DNA of 64,000 bases from Rhodoferax sp. (GTDB taxonomy: Bacteria > Pseudomonadota > Gammaproteobacteria > Burkholderiales > Burkholderiaceae_C): the NCBI RefSeq assembly GCF_025354435.1, contig NZ_JANXMU010000010.1, positions 1 through 64,000 on the forward strand, read 5' to 3'. The notes beneath the pieces were generated by a model. The model was not told the origin of the DNA, did no database searches, and saw nothing but the letters and a program-made list of their open reading frames with translations. The number at the start of each line of letters is the position of its first letter. The first letter of the stretch is position 1. The translations under genes and the position numbers were made by a program. Positions 46,409-55,268 of this stretch are shown one piece after another.

Positions 46409-46900
46409 TTAGCGCGGCTGGTAGCCGATCACGCGCCACTGGCCATCGGCTTCGCGCACGGTGGTGACGAGTTCTTCCACGTCTTTTTTGTCGGCAAAGT
46501 GGGAGTCAAAAATGGCGGTGACGTATTCGCCGTCGGCCCGGCCGGGCAGGGTGGTTTTATAGACCACGGTGGACGCGGTGCGGCTCTCGAACGCGCCAAA
46601 CGGTGCGCGCACGCCAGGGATGCTGTCCATCCACTGCCCTATTTGCACCATGTTGCGGAAGGTCTGGCTGCTGGCTTCGTAGGCCCCGCCCCAGTTACCC
46701 CGGTCCAGCATGGACAGCCAACCGGCGGCGGCAAGCTGGCCTTCGGCCTGTTTGGATAGTTCTGCCGACGGTGCGGCGGCAGAGGCAGTGGCGGCGGGTG
46801 CAGCAGCCGGTTTGGCGGCCTGGGCCTGAGCGGTGTGGGCGAACAACAGGCCCGATGCGGCCAAACACAGGCTGAGGGAGGTGGATTTAAACAAAGTCAT
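46409..46900 (-). CDS. Exported DUF4019 family protein
   Basis: A 163-residue protein with a signal peptide (about 1-28, cleaved after AQA), an alanine/proline-rich linker and a DUF4019 domain (about 50-163, with AAAGWLSMLDRGNWGGAYEASSQTFR and a C-terminal DGQWRVIGYQPR). It probably acts in the periplasm. No biochemical function is known. The ATG at 46900 is chosen because the signal peptide starts there. Confidence 0.82.
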   Translation of the reverse strand: MTLFKSTSLSLCLAASGLLFAHTAQAQAAKPAAAPAATASAAAPSAELSKQAEGQLAAAGWLSMLDRGNWGGAYEASSQTFRNMVQIGQWMDSIPGVRAPFGAFESRTASTVVYKTTLPGRADGEYVTAIFDSHFADKKDVEELVTTVREADGQWRVIGYQPR

Positions 46901-47000
46901 ACGTCTTCCGATAGCGGTCAATGGGAGGAGTGTAGGCGCTGCGGCGCGGCCCAACCTGCCTCTAACGCCCCCCGGCGACGGCGGGTTGGCGGGTTTTACA

Positions 47001-48683
47001 TTAGTTTGCCGCTGCCAGGGCTGCCGTACGTATGCCTTCCAGCGTGCTGGTGGGCGTGATGGCCTCGGGGTCCAGCAGGCAGTGCAAGATGGCCGGTTTG
47101 CCGCTGGCCCGGGCGCGCGCCAGGGCTGGGGCAAATTCTGCGGTGGCGGTCACCCGCTCGCCATGGCCGCCAAAGGCCTGGGCGTAGGCGCAGAAGTCGG
47201 GGTTCTTGAGTGCAGTGGCGCTGATGCGGCCTGGGTAGTGCCGCTCTTGGTGCATGCGGATGGTGCCCAGCATGGCGTTGTCCAGCACCACCACGAGGAT
47301 GGGCAGGCCGTATTGCACGGCGGTGGCAAATTCCTGGCCGTGCATCAAGAAGTCGCCATCGCCCGCAAACACCACCACCTCGTGCTGCGGCCACAGGCGC
47401 TTGGCCCCCACGCCCGCAGGTAGGCCGTAGCCCATGGAGCCGCTGGTGGGCGCGAGCTGGCTGGCGTAGGTGGTAAACGGCCAGAAGCGGTGCACCCAGG
47501 TGGCGAAGTTGCCCGCGCCGTTGCAGAAGATGGTGTCGGGTGGCAGTACATCGCGCAGGTGCTGCATCACTGCGCCCATTTGCAGCGGGCCGGGAATCTG
47601 GATGGGGGCCGGGTCGCTCCAGCGCAGGTAGTCGGCGTGGGCGGTTTCGGTCTCGGCCTGCCAGGCCGGTGGCGATGCCGGGCGCAGCGTGCCGGCGGCT
47701 GCGGCAAACGCCTGCGGCGTGGCGTGGATGGACTGGGCCGCCCGGTACAGCTTGCCGAATTCATCCGCATCCGCATACACATGCACCAGGCTTTGCTGGG
47801 GGCTGGGAATGCCTAGCAGCGTGTAACCCTGCGACGGCACTTCCGACAAGCGCCCGCCCACCAGCAGCACCAGGTCGGCGTTGCGGATGCGTGCCAGCAG
47901 CCGGGGGTTGGCCCCCAGCCCCAGGTCGCCGCCGTAGCAGGGGTGGGAGTGGTCAAACAGCATCTGGCGGCGGAACGAGCAGAACACCGGCAGCGCAAAC
48001 GCCTCGGCAAACGCGCGGAACTGCTGCACCGCCAGCGCCGACCAGCGGCTGCCGCCCAGGATGACCACCGGGCGCTGGGCAGCCGCCAGCCGCTGCTGCA
48101 GCTCGGCCAGCGGCGCGGGGCCGGGGTGGGTTTCGGTGACGGCATAGAGCAAGGCATCGGCCACGGTGGTGGTTTCGGTCAGCATGTCTTCCGGCAGGGC
48201 GATCACCACCGGGCCAGGACGGCCCGAGGTGGCCACGTGGAAGGCGCGTGACACCAGCTCGGGCAGGCGTGCGGGGTCGTCAATTTGCACCACCCACTTG
48301 GCCATGCTGCCGAACACGGCTGTGTAGTCCAGCTCTTGAAACGCCTCGCGTCCCAGTGCTTCACGCGCCACCTGGCCCACAAACAGCAGCAGCGGCGTGG
48401 CATCCTGGTGCGCGATGTGCACGCCCGCCGCGGCGTTGGTGGCACCGGGGCCGCGGGTCACAAAGCACACGCCCGGTTGCCCGGTGAGCTTGCCGTGCGC
48501 CTCGGCCATCATGGCCGCGCCGCCTTCCTGGCGGCACACGGTCACGGCAATGGGCGCGTCGTGCAGGGCATCCAGCACCGCCAGAAAGCTCTCGCCAGGC
48601 ACGCAAAACAGGTGCTGCACGCCGTGTACCAAAAGTTGATCGACAAGAATCTGGCCGCCGCTGCGGGTGGGGAGGTGGGTCAT
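47001..48683 (-). CDS. Acetolactate synthase-like thiamine-diphosphate enzyme
   Basis: A 560-residue ThDP enzyme with three domains. The N-terminal pyrimidine domain carries the catalytic glutamate in FCVPGESFLAVLDAL (about residue 29) and TRGPGATNAAAG. A central FAD/NAD-like domain follows. The C-terminal cofactor domain carries the metal motif VVVFAGDGDFLMHGQEF...VVVLDNAMLG (about 430-470). It resembles IlvB but has no regulatory subunit nearby and is grouped with an FAD oxidase and an ALDH7 dehydrogenase, so a catabolic decarboxylase or ligase role is more likely. Substrate unknown. Confidence 0.85.
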   Translation of the reverse strand: MTHLPTRSGGQILVDQLLVHGVQHLFCVPGESFLAVLDALHDAPIAVTVCRQEGGAAMMAEAHGKLTGQPGVCFVTRGPGATNAAAGVHIAHQDATPLLLFVGQVAREALGREAFQELDYTAVFGSMAKWVVQIDDPARLPELVSRAFHVATSGRPGPVVIALPEDMLTETTTVADALLYAVTETHPGPAPLAELQQRLAAAQRPVVILGGSRWSALAVQQFRAFAEAFALPVFCSFRRQMLFDHSHPCYGGDLGLGANPRLLARIRNADLVLLVGGRLSEVPSQGYTLLGIPSPQQSLVHVYADADEFGKLYRAAQSIHATPQAFAAAAGTLRPASPPAWQAETETAHADYLRWSDPAPIQIPGPLQMGAVMQHLRDVLPPDTIFCNGAGNFATWVHRFWPFTTYASQLAPTSGSMGYGLPAGVGAKRLWPQHEVVVFAGDGDFLMHGQEFATAVQYGLPILVVVLDNAMLGTIRMHQERHYPGRISATALKNPDFCAYAQAFGGHGERVTATAEFAPALARARASGKPAILHCLLDPEAITPTSTLEGIRTAALAAAN

Positions 48684-48691
48684 GGTTTCAC

Positions 48692-49867
48692 TTAAATGAT
48701 GTTTTTTTCCAACAGCGGGCGCTGGTCTACCAGGCGCTGGATGGCAATCGGCGAAAGGTCTAGGCTCTGGTAGCTGCCGGTGTGCATGAGTTCCGCCAGG
48801 CCTCGGCCCACGGCGGGGCACTGCTGCAGGCCGTGGCCAGAGAAGCCGTTGGCAAACACCAGGTTGTCACAAGCCGGGTGCAGGCCGACCAGGGCGTTGT
48901 GGTCGAAGGTATTCATCTCGTAGTAGCCCGCCCACGCGCTTTGCATGCGCAAGGCTTCAAACGCCGGAATGCGCGCGGCCAGCGTGGGCCACACATGGTT
49001 GTCAAAGGCTTCGTACACGGGCTCCAGCGGCGCAAAGTCGGCATCCTGGTCTGCGGGCGGCGTAAATCCGGCGATGAAGCCCCGGCCCTCGGGGCGCAGC
49101 CAGATGCCGCTGGTGTCGATGAGTAAAGGGCAGCGCGGCAGGGCCGCCGGGCTGGACAGGTGGAACACCGTGCGCCGTTTGCCCACCACCGGCAGTGCGA
49201 TGCCCGCCCAGTCGGCAATCGCCGCCGCCCAGGGGCCGCCCGCGTTGACCGCAAAATGGCAGGGCAGGGTGCCGCCGCTGCGCAGCCGTACGGTCTGTAC
49301 GTGCTGCACGCCGTCGCTGCGGGCCAGGTCCAGACCCACGGCCTCGTTGGCCAGGTAGCGCACGCCCTGGCTTTGCGCCTTTTTGCGCAGCGCCGTCAGC
49401 AGCATGTAGCCATCGAACCAGCCTTCGCCCGACAGGCCCAGCGAGCCCAGCGCCACGTCCTGCAGCGCCAGCCAGTGAAATTGCTGTTGCAACTGCGCGG
49501 CGCTGGGCAGCGCCACATCGGCACCCAGCTGGCGTTGTAGCACATGGTTCTCGCGCAGCGTGGCCGCGCCCGCCGCGGTGGCCAGGTACAGGTAGCCGCC
49601 CTCGTGCAGGCCGATGTTCGGCGCGTCCCCATTACAGGCCAGCAGCGTGCCCACGTTGCGCAAAAAGTCTATGCCAAACGCCGAGATGCAGATGTTGATA
49701 TCGGTCGAAAACTGTTGTCGTATCGAGCTGGCCGACAGCGCCGACGAGGCCCGCGCATAGGTCGGGTCGCGCTCCAGCACCACCACCTCGCAGCCCGGCT
49801 GTTGTTGCGTGAGGAAGTAGGCGATGGCGCTGCCGATCACGCCGCCGCCGATGATGACGATGGGCAC
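48692..49867 (-). CDS. FAD-dependent amine/amino acid oxidase (DAO fold)
   Basis: A 391-residue flavoprotein. VIIGGGVIGSAIAYFL at residues 3-18 is the FAD motif, and NAGGPWAAAIADWAG in the middle and NLVFANGFSGHGLQQCPAVGRGLAEL near the C-terminus are typical of DAO-fold oxidases and dehydrogenases. The likely substrate is a cyclic or secondary amino acid. It starts at GTG 49867, nine bases after the ALDH stop, and ends 8 bases before the ThDP gene, so the three genes form one operon. Confidence 0.85.
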   Translation of the reverse strand: MPIVIIGGGVIGSAIAYFLTQQQPGCEVVVLERDPTYARASSALSASSIRQQFSTDINICISAFGIDFLRNVGTLLACNGDAPNIGLHEGGYLYLATAAGAATLRENHVLQRQLGADVALPSAAQLQQQFHWLALQDVALGSLGLSGEGWFDGYMLLTALRKKAQSQGVRYLANEAVGLDLARSDGVQHVQTVRLRSGGTLPCHFAVNAGGPWAAAIADWAGIALPVVGKRRTVFHLSSPAALPRCPLLIDTSGIWLRPEGRGFIAGFTPPADQDADFAPLEPVYEAFDNHVWPTLAARIPAFEALRMQSAWAGYYEMNTFDHNALVGLHPACDNLVFANGFSGHGLQQCPAVGRGLAELMHTGSYQSLDLSPIAIQRLVDQRPLLEKNII

Positions 49868-49876
49868 TACCGCGCC

Positions 49877-51397
49877 TTACACGTCGAACTTCACGCCCTG
49901 GGCCAGTGGCAACTGGGTGGAGTAGTTGATGGTGTTGGTGGCGCGGCGCATGTAGGCCTTCCAGCTGTCGGAGCCCGATTCGCGGCCACCGCCGGTTTCT
50001 TTCTCGCCCCCAAACGCGCCGCCAATCTCTGCGCCACTGGGGCCGATGTTGACGTTGGCAATGCCGCAGTCCGAGCCGTTACTGGCCATGAAACGCTCGG
50101 CCTCGCGCATGTTCAGCGTGAAGATGGACGAGGACAGGCCCGCCCCCACCGCGTTGTGCCAGTCGATCGCCTGGTCCAGCGACTCGTAGCGCAGCATGTA
50201 CAGAATGGGCGCAAAGGTCTCGCGCAGCACCGGCCCGGTGTGGTCGGCCAGCTCGACCAGGGCGGGGCGCACGTAGAAGGCTTCCGGCGCGCTCTCTACC
50301 CGGGTGCCACCGTGCACCACCGCCCCCAGGGCGCGGCTCTCGGTCAGTGCGGCCTGCATGCTGTCAAAGGCGGCGCGGTCGATCAGCGGGCCCATCAGGG
50401 TGCCGGAGCTGCGCGGGTCGCCCACCTGCACCTTGGCGTAGACCTGGGCCAGGCGCGGCACCAGCGTGTCGTAAATGCTGTCGTGCACAAACAGGCGGCG
50501 CAGCGTGGTGCAACGCTGCCCGGCCGTACCCATGGCCGCAAAGGCGATGCCCCGCAGCGTGAGGTCCAGGTCGGCAGAAGGCGCGACGATGGCCGCGTTG
50601 TTGCCGCCCAGCTCCAGAATCGCCCGCGCAAACCGGCCCGCCAGGCGCGGGGCCACGGCCCGGCCCATAGCGGTGGAGCCGGTGGCCGACAGCACCTTGA
50701 CCCGCGCGTCATCCACCAGCACTTCGCCGATGTCGCGCTGGCCCACCAGCAGCTCCAGCAGGCCCTCGGGCGCATCGCCAAAGCGGGCCAGCGCACGCTG
50801 CGCAATCGCCATGGTGGCCAGGGCGGTGAGCGGGGTTTTCTCGGACGGCTTCCATACCACCGCATTGCCGCAGACCAGGGCCAGGGCCGCGTTCCAGCAC
50901 CACACCGCCACCGGGAAGTTGAAGGCCGAAATCACGCCCACCACGCCCATCGGGTGCCAGGTTTCCATCATGCGGTGCTCGGCGCGCTCGGTGGCGATGG
51001 TCAGGCCGTAGAGCTGGCGCGACAGGCCCACGGCAAAGTCACAAATGTCGATCATCTCCTGCACCTCACCCGCGCCCTCGCTGGGCACCTTGCCCACCTC
51101 CAGCGTCACCAGCAGGCCCAGGTCGGCCTTGGCCGCGCCCAGCTCTTCGCCCAGCAGGCGCACCAGCTCGCCCCGGCGCGGCGCGGGCACCGTACGCCAC
51201 GCTAGAAAAGCGACCTGGGCACGGGCGATAGCGGCGCTGGCCTCGGCGGGCGAGGTCTGCGGCAGGTGGGCGATGGCCTCGCCGGTGATGGGCGAGCGCA
51301 CGGCTAGCGTGCCGCCGGTGTAGCTTGTGTGTGCGACACCCAGGCGTTGCAGTAGCTGGTCAACTTCAGCGGGCAGGGTGGTGGCGGTGTGGGGCAT
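49877..51397 (-). CDS. amaB: Aldehyde dehydrogenase, ALDH7 (aminoadipate-semialdehyde) type
   Basis: A 506-residue NAD+-dependent dehydrogenase. The catalytic glutamate lies in AILELGGNNAAIV and the cysteine in GTAGQRCTTLRRLF (about residue 299). PMGVVGVISAFNFPVAVWCWNAA and the C-terminal GGEKETGGGRESGSDSWKAYMRR are characteristic of ALDH7/antiquitin, which oxidises alpha-aminoadipate semialdehyde in lysine/pipecolate catabolism. The amaB symbol is a family assignment. First gene of a leftward operon and divergent from a LysR gene. Confidence 0.85.
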   Translation of the reverse strand: MPHTATTLPAEVDQLLQRLGVAHTSYTGGTLAVRSPITGEAIAHLPQTSPAEASAAIARAQVAFLAWRTVPAPRRGELVRLLGEELGAAKADLGLLVTLEVGKVPSEGAGEVQEMIDICDFAVGLSRQLYGLTIATERAEHRMMETWHPMGVVGVISAFNFPVAVWCWNAALALVCGNAVVWKPSEKTPLTALATMAIAQRALARFGDAPEGLLELLVGQRDIGEVLVDDARVKVLSATGSTAMGRAVAPRLAGRFARAILELGGNNAAIVAPSADLDLTLRGIAFAAMGTAGQRCTTLRRLFVHDSIYDTLVPRLAQVYAKVQVGDPRSSGTLMGPLIDRAAFDSMQAALTESRALGAVVHGGTRVESAPEAFYVRPALVELADHTGPVLRETFAPILYMLRYESLDQAIDWHNAVGAGLSSSIFTLNMREAERFMASNGSDCGIANVNIGPSGAEIGGAFGGEKETGGGRESGSDSWKAYMRRATNTINYSTQLPLAQGVKFDV

Positions 51398-51507
51398 GTG
51401 GCGGTTGTAGAGGGTGAAAAAGTGGCCCCAATATCGCCCAATCTGCCGCGCTTGTATAGTGACAAATGCGAAGCACTTGATGCCAAAATAGAATGATATG
51501 GTTTACA

Positions 51508-51551
51508 GAAAAGCTAGCGACTAGCGCAGGTTAAATCTACGCTAGAACCCA
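51508..51551 (+). repeat. Interspersed repeat, copy F
   Basis: AAAAGCTAGCGACTAGCGCAGGTTAAATCTACGCTAGAACCC carries the right-hand blocks of the repeat. It occupies the 202-base divergent region between amaB and the LysR gene, where it may separate or disturb their promoters. Confidence 0.5.
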
Positions 51552-51599
51552 TATTTCTTTAAGAGTGTCTACCTAACTTCATTCTGAAAATGCATCACC

Positions 51600-52508
51600 A
51601 TGCTGCGTAAAAATTTTTTGCCGTCTATCGCCGACCTGCTGGCCTTCGAGGCCGCCGCCCGCCACACCAGCATCTCGCGTGCGGCGGAAGAGCTGCACCT
51701 CACGCAAAGCGCGGTGTCGCGCCAGATCCGCCAGCTGGAGGCGCAGTTGGGCATGGCTGTGTTTCACCGCGTGCGCCAGCGTGTGGTGCTGACCGACGCA
51801 GGCCGGGTCTACGCCGCCGACGTGCGCGCAGTCTTGCAGCAGCTGGCGTCGGCCACGCAAAAAACCATGGCCTGGTCCGACGGTGGCGGCCTGCTGAACC
51901 TGGCCGTGCTGCCCACCTTCGGCACCCGCTGGCTCATCCCCCGTCTGCCCGACTTTGCCGCGCTGCACCCGGAAGTGACCGTCAACATCGCCGCCCGCAG
52001 CGAACCCTTCGATTTCGCCCAGGAGCCGCTGGATGCCGCCATCCACTTCGGCGCGCCGCTGTGGGCCGGTGCGGTGTGCGAATACCTGATGCACGAGCAG
52101 GTGGTGCCGGTGTGCAGCCCTGCCTACCGGCAGCGGCTGGGCATTGCCCAGGTGCCGGATTTGACCCGGGCCGTACTGCTGCAGCAAACCACCCGCCCCA
52201 CCCAGTGGGCCGACTGGTTCGAGCAGGTCGGCACCGACGGCCAGCACGCCCTGCGCGGCCCGCGCTACGAACAGTTCGCCATGATCGCCCAGGCGGCAGT
52301 GTCCGGCCTGGGGGCTGCGCTGCTGCCGCGGTTTTTGGTCGAGGCCGAGATTGCGTCCGGCGCGCTGGTGCAGTTGTTTGCCCAGGCGCTGCAGAGCAGC
52401 GATGCCTACTACGTGGTCTACCCCGAGTCGCGGGCGCAGGCACCGTTGGTCACGGCGTTTCGGGATTGGATTCGGGAGGCGGCGAAACCTGCTGTGGCCT
52501 TGCCTTGA
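51600..52508 (+). CDS. LysR family transcriptional regulator (GcvA-like)
   Basis: A 302-residue LysR protein. The N-terminal helix-turn-helix LLAFEAAARHTSISRAAEELHLTQSAVSRQIRQLEAQLG lies at about residues 13-51. The effector domain opens with LLNLAVLPTFGTRWLIPRLPDF, which is typical of the GcvA/AmpR branch. It is divergent from the amaB-DAO-ThDP operon and probably activates it in response to an amino acid. ATG 51600. Confidence 0.88.
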   Translation: MLRKNFLPSIADLLAFEAAARHTSISRAAEELHLTQSAVSRQIRQLEAQLGMAVFHRVRQRVVLTDAGRVYAADVRAVLQQLASATQKTMAWSDGGGLLNLAVLPTFGTRWLIPRLPDFAALHPEVTVNIAARSEPFDFAQEPLDAAIHFGAPLWAGAVCEYLMHEQVVPVCSPAYRQRLGIAQVPDLTRAVLLQQTTRPTQWADWFEQVGTDGQHALRGPRYEQFAMIAQAAVSGLGAALLPRFLVEAEIASGALVQLFAQALQSSDAYYVVYPESRAQAPLVTAFRDWIREAAKPAVALP

Positions 52509-52569
52509 GCTGGCTCGGCCATGAGAATGGTTGACCCGTATCCAGCAACCAGCCTCCAGGAGCAACACC

Positions 52570-53067
52570 ATGGCCCCCAAAAACACCCTGTGCCTGTGGT
52601 TTGACGGCAACGCCGTCGATGCCGCCAATTTCTATGCCGCCACCTTCCCCGACAGCGCGGTGGGCACCATCTTCCGCGCGCCCAGCGACTACCCCGCTGG
52701 CAAGCAGGGTGATGTCCTTACGGTCGCGTTCACTGTCGTCGGCATTCCCTGCATCGGGCTGAACGGCGGCCCGCAGTGCCAGCACAGCGAGGCCTTCTCG
52801 TTCCAGATCGCCACCGACGACCAAGCGGAAACCGACCGCCTGTGGAGCGCCATCGTCGGCAACGGCGGCCAGGCCAGCCAGTGCGGCTGGTGCAAGGACC
52901 GCTGGGGCCTGTCGTGGCAGATTACCCCACGCGTCCTGATCGAGGGAATATCCGACCCCGATCCCGCCGTGGCCCAGCGGGTGTTTGAGTCGATGATGGG
53001 GATGGGGAAGATTGATATCGCGGGGATTGAGGCGGCGCGGCGGGGGGATACCCTAGATGAAGCCTAA
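52570..53067 (+). CDS. VOC superfamily (PhnB-like) protein
   Basis: A 165-residue protein of the 3-demethylubiquinone methyltransferase-like/PhnB branch of the vicinal oxygen chelate fold. It starts NTLCLWFDGNAVDAANFYAATFPDS and has GLNGGPQCQHSEAFSFQI and GWCKDRWGLSWQITP in the usual places. The real activity of this group is unknown. AGGAG precedes ATG 52570. The longer open frame before it is not supported. Confidence 0.85.
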   Translation: MAPKNTLCLWFDGNAVDAANFYAATFPDSAVGTIFRAPSDYPAGKQGDVLTVAFTVVGIPCIGLNGGPQCQHSEAFSFQIATDDQAETDRLWSAIVGNGGQASQCGWCKDRWGLSWQITPRVLIEGISDPDPAVAQRVFESMMGMGKIDIAGIEAARRGDTLDEA

Positions 53068-53113
53068 GGTTTTTCGCAGGGTTCGATAATGCATGCCCAC
53101 TCGGAGACAAGCC

Positions 53114-53422
53114 ATGGCCAAACTTATCGCCACCTACCAGCAGCCAAAAGATGCCGCTGTATTTGATGATTACTACTTCAATAAACATGTGCCCTTGGCC
53201 AAGACCATTCCGGGATTGCGCAGCTACGAGGTTACCCGTGGTGACGTGATGGGCGTGGCCGGTAAACATGGCGCTTACTTGGTTGCCATTCTCGGATTTG
53301 ATTCGATGTCTGCCATTCAGGCTGCTATGGCCTCACCGCAAGGGCAGGCAACGGCTGCCGACTTGGCGAACTTTGCCGGGGCCGGTGTGGACCTGATGAT
53401 GGGCGAAACTCGGATGGTGTGA
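53114..53422 (+). CDS. EthD family protein
   Basis: A 102-residue ferredoxin-like dimeric barrel of the EthD type: KLIATYQQPKDAAVFDDYYFNKHVPLAKTIPGLRSYEV at the start and a C-terminal strand GAGVDLMMGET. EthD is needed for ether degradation by an unknown mechanism, and most homologues have no assigned role. GGAG lies before ATG 53114. It is 47 bases downstream of the VOC gene, same strand. Confidence 0.82.
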   Translation: MAKLIATYQQPKDAAVFDDYYFNKHVPLAKTIPGLRSYEVTRGDVMGVAGKHGAYLVAILGFDSMSAIQAAMASPQGQATAADLANFAGAGVDLMMGETRMV

Positions 53423-53597
53423 TGCCGGTTCAAGCCGTCCGGACCGGGTGGCAATAGTCGCATTCGGCGTGGTTGCCAATGGATGGCCAACGGCACGCTC
53501 CAAGCCCCGATGCACCACAATATTGCTATCCTGCGCCACCTGCCCAGGTGGTTCCAAGGTAGGCGTTTCGCGGCAGGATATGGAGACAAATACCCCC

Positions 53598-55265
53598 ATG
53601 GATACCCCGATTTTTGACTACATCGTCATCGGTGCAGGCACCGCAGGCTGCCTGCTGGCCAACCGGCTCAGCGCGGACACGAGCCGCAGCGTGCTGCTGC
53701 TGGAGGCGGGCGGGCCGGACAACTATGCGTGGATCCACATCCCGGTGGGTTACCTGTACTGCATCGACAACCCGCGCACCGATTGGCGCTACCGCACCGA
53801 CCCCGCGCCGGGGCTGAATGGCCGGTCGCTGCTGTACCCGCGTGGCAAGACGCTGGGCGGCTGCTCCAGTATCAACGGCATGATTTATATGCGCGGCCAG
53901 GCCCGCGACTACGCGCAGTGGGCCGAGGCTACGGGTGACGATGCCTGGGGCTGGACGCATTGCCTGGCCGACTTCCGTGCCCATGAAGACCATTACCGGC
54001 TGGATGCCACGCAGGTCGCGACCCAGGATGGCGACGTCCAGGCCTTTGCCGCGCTGCATGGCAATGGTGGTGAATGGCGGGTGGAGAAGCAGCGCTTGCG
54101 CTGGGACGTGCTGGATGCGTTTGCGCTGGCGGCGCAGCAAGAGGGTATTCCGGCGGTGGCCGACTTCAACGGCGGCGACAACTTCGGCGTGGGCTATTTC
54201 GAGGTGAACCAGCGCAGCGGCTGGCGTTGGAACGCGTCCAAGGCGTTTCTGCGGCCCATCCGTAAGCAGCGCAGCAACCTGGCGGTGTGGACCGGTGCCC
54301 AGGTGTGCCGCCTGCTGTTCACGCCGGGGGACGACGGCCTGCCGGTGTGCAGCGGGGTGGAGCTGGTGCAGCAGGGCGTGCGCCGCACGGTGCATGCCCA
54401 GCGTGAGGTGGTGCTGAGCGCCGGTGCCGTGGGGTCGCCGCAGATACTGCAGCTATCGGGCGTGGGCGACGCGACCCTGTTGCGGGCGCAGGGCCTGCCG
54501 GTGGTGGCCGATGTGCCGGGAGTGGGTGGCAACCTGCAAGACCATTTGCAAATCCGCTCGGTGTACAAAGTGCAGGGCGCGCGCACCCTCAACACCCTGG
54601 CCAGCTCGCTCTGGGGCAAGGCGAAAATTGCGCTGGAATATGCCTTGCACCGCAGCGGCCCGATGAGCATGGCACCGTCGCAGCTGGGCATTTTTGCGCG
54701 CAGCGATGCCACGCAGGCCCATGCCAATCTGGAGTACCACGTGCAGCCGCTGAGCCTGGAGGCCTTTGGCCAGCCTTTGCATGGTTTTCCGGCCATCACC
54801 GCCAGCGTCTGCAACCTCAACCCTACCAGTCGGGGCAGTGTGCGCATTCGCAGCCCGCGGTTTGAAGATGCGCCTTGCATCGCCCCTGATTACCTGGCCA
54901 CCCTGGAGGACCGGCAGATCGCCGCCGATTCGCTGCGTCTGACCCGCCGCATCGCCGCGCAACCTGCCATGGCCCGCTACCAGCCCGAAGAATTCAAGCC
55001 CGGCACACAGTACCAGACCGACGAACAACTGGCCCGCTTGGCGGGCGATATCGGCACCACCATCTTCCACCCGGTGGGCACCGCCAAGATGGGCCGGGCC
55101 AGCGACCCGCTGGCTGTCGTGGACAGCCATTTGCGGGTGCGCGGCGTGCGCGGTTTGCGGGTGGTGGATGCCAGCGTGATGCCCACCATCACCAGCGGCA
55201 ACACCAACAGCCCCACGCTGATGATTGCCGAAAAGGCCGCGCGCTGGATTTTGGCGGGGGTTTGA
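53598..55265 (+). CDS. GMC family FAD oxidoreductase (choline dehydrogenase-like)
   Basis: A 555-residue flavoprotein. The dinucleotide motif YIVIGAGTAGCLLANRL is at about residues 8-24. GMC signature 1 is PRGKTLGGCSSINGMIYMRG (about 86-105), signature 2 is SAGAVGSPQILQLSGVG, and the catalytic histidine is in FHPVGTAKMG near the C-terminus. Such enzymes oxidise alcohols to aldehydes. An in-frame ATG at 53580 is an alternative start. The 175 bases before it hold a CCACCT/AGGTGG dyad but no gene. Confidence 0.88.
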   Translation: MDTPIFDYIVIGAGTAGCLLANRLSADTSRSVLLLEAGGPDNYAWIHIPVGYLYCIDNPRTDWRYRTDPAPGLNGRSLLYPRGKTLGGCSSINGMIYMRGQARDYAQWAEATGDDAWGWTHCLADFRAHEDHYRLDATQVATQDGDVQAFAALHGNGGEWRVEKQRLRWDVLDAFALAAQQEGIPAVADFNGGDNFGVGYFEVNQRSGWRWNASKAFLRPIRKQRSNLAVWTGAQVCRLLFTPGDDGLPVCSGVELVQQGVRRTVHAQREVVLSAGAVGSPQILQLSGVGDATLLRAQGLPVVADVPGVGGNLQDHLQIRSVYKVQGARTLNTLASSLWGKAKIALEYALHRSGPMSMAPSQLGIFARSDATQAHANLEYHVQPLSLEAFGQPLHGFPAITASVCNLNPTSRGSVRIRSPRFEDAPCIAPDYLATLEDRQIAADSLRLTRRIAAQPAMARYQPEEFKPGTQYQTDEQLARLAGDIGTTIFHPVGTAKMGRASDPLAVVDSHLRVRGVRGLRVVDASVMPTITSGNTNSPTLMIAEKAARWILAGV

Positions 55266-55268
55266 AGC

